Assembly (NCBI GenBank): GCA_934675695.1
Contig: CAKURN010000106.1
Coordinates: 1 to 5,663, forward strand
DNA from: an uncultured Candidatus Melainabacteria bacterium
Lineage (GTDB): Bacteria; Cyanobacteriota; Vampirovibrionia; Gastranaerophilales; Gastranaerophilaceae
Direction: 5' to 3'
DNA length: 5,663 nucleotides
Positions 4,594 to 5,663 of this stretch are shown piece by piece. Position 1 is the first letter of the stretch. Every line of letters begins with the position of its first letter. The notes under the pieces are model-generated. The model had not been told where the DNA came from. It worked only from the letters and a program-made list of their open reading frames with translations, and made no database searches. Both the position numbers and the translations under genes were made by a program.

Positions 4594-5337
4594 TTAGCGA
4601 ATATTGCCCATATAAAATAAAATATCGATTATTAAATCTGCAACCAAAATATACACTGTACACAATACTGCAGACATTGTCGTTGATTTGCCGACATTAA
4701 TCGCACCGCCTCTGGTGTTGTATCCTGCTGTTGCACAAATCAGTGCAATTATTCCGCCAAAAACAAGTGCTTTAAAAAGACTGATATAGACATCTTTCAA
4801 AACCAACATCAACCAAACAGAATTGAAATATCTGATAGGGTGAAGGTCAATAGAAAAATAAGAAACTAAAGCTCCGCCTAATATACCAATCAATTCAGCA
4901 AGCAATACTATGCAAAAGCAAGAAATCGCTCCTGCAATTATTCTTGGTGCAAAATAATACCCTATCGAATCAACTTTTAAAACTTCTATAGCATCTATTT
5001 GGCTGGTTACTTGCATATTAGCGACTTGTGCAGTGATTGCCGTACCTGCTCTTGCAGCTAGTGACAATGCAGCAAACCCCGGTGCAATTTCTCTAATTAG
5101 TGCTACTGCTAAAAAACCGCCTATATAGCTATCTCCTCCGGACATCAAAAACTGATGTGCAACCTGAAGTGCAATAACACAAGCTGAAATGAATACAATA
5201 GACAAACATATCCCTAAAGAATCAAAACCTATTGCTGCTATTTGGTTGACTACAGAAATTGGCTTTACATTTCCTTTAAAAACGTATTTTGTTGCTCTGA
5301 TTAAATTTTGAATGCACTGTCCTAAAAAGCTAATCAT
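4594..5337 (-). CDS. mlaE: MlaE/YrbE family ABC lipid-transport permease
   Basis: A 247-aa multi-spanning inner-membrane protein of normal family length. The diagnostic MlaE block is intact: R82-EIAPGFAALSLAARAG98, TAQVANMQVTSQIDAIEVLKV at 102-122, and A-P-R-I-I-A at 130-135. The conserved C-terminal G205-YNTRGGAINVGKSTT220 is also intact. Hydrophobic segments at about 40-62, 72-92, 136-160, 174-204 and 222-243 fit the permease topology. In Mla-type systems two copies of this subunit work with an MlaF ATPase and an MCE-domain MlaD protein to move phospholipids between inner and outer membranes; TGD1 is the plastid relative. Neither MlaF nor MlaD is adjacent here: the next gene is an ATP-grasp protein. 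The ATG at 5337 has no Shine-Dalgarno, but a TATAAT box ends 6 nt before it, suggesting a leaderless transcript. Confidence 0.9.
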   Translation of the reverse strand: MISFLGQCIQNLIRATKYVFKGNVKPISVVNQIAAIGFDSLGICLSIVFISACVIALQVAHQFLMSGGDSYIGGFLAVALIREIAPGFAALSLAARAGTAITAQVANMQVTSQIDAIEVLKVDSIGYYFAPRIIAGAISCFCIVLLAELIGILGGALVSYFSIDLHPIRYFNSVWLMLVLKDVYISLFKALVFGGIIALICATAGYNTRGGAINVGKSTTMSAVLCTVYILVADLIIDILFYMGNIR

Positions 5338-5343
5338 ATATTG

Positions 5344-5361
5344 ATTATATCAGCTTATAAT
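5344..5361. promoter_or_regulatory. Back-to-back -10 boxes in the mlaE/glycosyltransferase divergent region
   Basis: On the minus strand TATAAT occupies 5349-5344; six bases later is 5337, the A of the mlaE ATG. On the + strand TATAAT occupies 5356-5361 and would start a transcript near 5368, 37 nt before the glycosyltransferase ATG. Only 6 bp separate the two boxes, so polymerases would compete. I find no convincing -35 for either. Confidence 0.4.
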
Positions 5362-5404
5362 AAAAAAACTAGATTTTTAATCATTTTTTATTTAAAATAC
5401 AACT

Positions 5405-5663
5405 ATGATATTACTAGATATTTTATTTGCTATAATCATAATTTATCTTTTTATTTATTGCATCTATCAACTTTTCTTCTATATAAAAGCAAGCAACATA
5501 GACGCTTATGCTTTCAAGCAAGAAACAAAAAGAAGCAAAATCACCGAAAACAAGAAATTTTGTGTTTTGATATTTGCAACAAATAAAGACAAAAATTTGG
5601 ATAAACTTCTTGCTTCTTTGAACAATCAACACTATGACAAAGAAAATTACGAAGTCCACTGCG
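5405..5663 (+). CDS. Membrane-anchored family 2 glycosyltransferase, N-terminal part (runs off the window)
   Basis: The frame opens after a TAA at 5393-5395, begins at ATG 5405 and is still open at the window end, giving 86 codons. Residues 1-28 are a strongly hydrophobic N-terminal membrane anchor (MILLDILFAIIIIYLFIYCI and on). A charged linker of about 20 residues follows. Residues 51-86 match the start of a GT-A fold family 2 glycosyltransferase: KFCVLIFATNKDKNLDKLLASL then NNQHYDKENYEVHC. This corresponds to the usual pattern 'vsvliparNee.nl..ll.SL..Q.yp...yEi.vv'. The nucleotide-sugar-binding Asp and DxD motif lie beyond the window, so activity and sugar are unknown. No Shine-Dalgarno precedes the ATG. 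It is divergent from mlaE. Longer open frames in this stretch on other frames or strand are rejected in its favour. Confidence 0.75.
   Translation, partial: MILLDILFAIIIIYLFIYCIYQLFFYIKASNIDAYAFKQETKRSKITENKKFCVLIFATNKDKNLDKLLASLNNQHYDKENYEVHC

Noticed and set aside
5341..5586. 81-codon + strand open frame starting at TTG 5341
   Set aside because: No ribosome-binding site and a low-complexity Y/K/N/H-rich product. It overlaps in another frame the glycosyltransferase that starts at 5405.
5423..5659. 78-codon minus-strand open frame over the glycosyltransferase start
   Set aside because: A reverse-frame shadow of the hydrophobic anchor, which also reads as hydrophobic on the opposite strand; no start signals.
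1..5663. tRNA, rRNA, CRISPR array or insertion-sequence remains
   Set aside because: I found no cloverleaf-like segment, no regularly spaced repeats with spacers, and no transposase or integrase-like frame in the window.

Overview
This is an AT-rich window (roughly 30% GC by eye) with two unrelated parts. Positions 1 to about 2425, all on the + strand, look like the late end of a prophage. The remainder is ordinary bacterial chromosome, mostly on the minus strand. The MlaE-type lipid permease implies a diderm envelope. With the very low GC, the degenerate HD-GYP protein and the DUF1353/M15 prophage genes, a host-associated low-GC diderm is likely. A gut Vampirovibrionia/Gastranaerophilales ('Melainabacteria') lineage is my best guess, but it rests on general impression and not on a marker gene.

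Prophage part: the C-terminal end of a probable virion or tail-appendage protein (2-355) is followed by a small tail-region accessory protein (368-811). Next comes 340 bp with no long gene. After that is a compact lysis-type cassette: a 68-aa cationic hydrophobic protein (1151-1357), a DUF1353 protein (1354-1830), a small membrane plus coiled-coil protein (1827-2030) and an M15-family peptidoglycan peptidase (2027-2422). The last three genes are chained by ATGA stop/start overlaps, and the cassette ends at a strong intrinsic terminator.

The 340-bp gap (812-1150) is the most interesting stretch. It reads as a complete candidate type I toxin-antitoxin locus. A 26-codon GTG-start ORF with a strong Shine-Dalgarno encodes a one-helix hydrophobic peptide (951-1031). 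Converging on it is a near-consensus minus-strand promoter (TTGACA, 17-nt spacer, GATAAT; 1094-1122) that should start an RNA of about 88 nt near 1087. That RNA runs into the toxin 3' end and stops at a 13-bp hairpin (1008-1039) that is fully paired only in minus-strand RNA. The toxin leader also has an 11-nt segment (870-880) able to pair with the 3' end (1049-1059) and, less perfectly, with the toxin Shine-Dalgarno. This suggests a translational lock.

Chromosomal part: an HD-GYP-like protein without the GYP motif (2544-3326, minus), then an apparent two-gene operon of an MlaE/YrbE ABC permease (4594-5337, minus) and an ATP-grasp ligase-like protein (3441-4583, minus). Divergent from mlaE is the start of a membrane-anchored family 2 glycosyltransferase (5405 to window end, +). 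The 68-bp intergenic region carries two opposed TATAAT boxes. The mlaE box lies so close to the ATG that its mRNA may be leaderless. The prophage/chromosome boundary probably lies at 2425-2540, which has back-to-back terminators and an 11-bp direct repeat.
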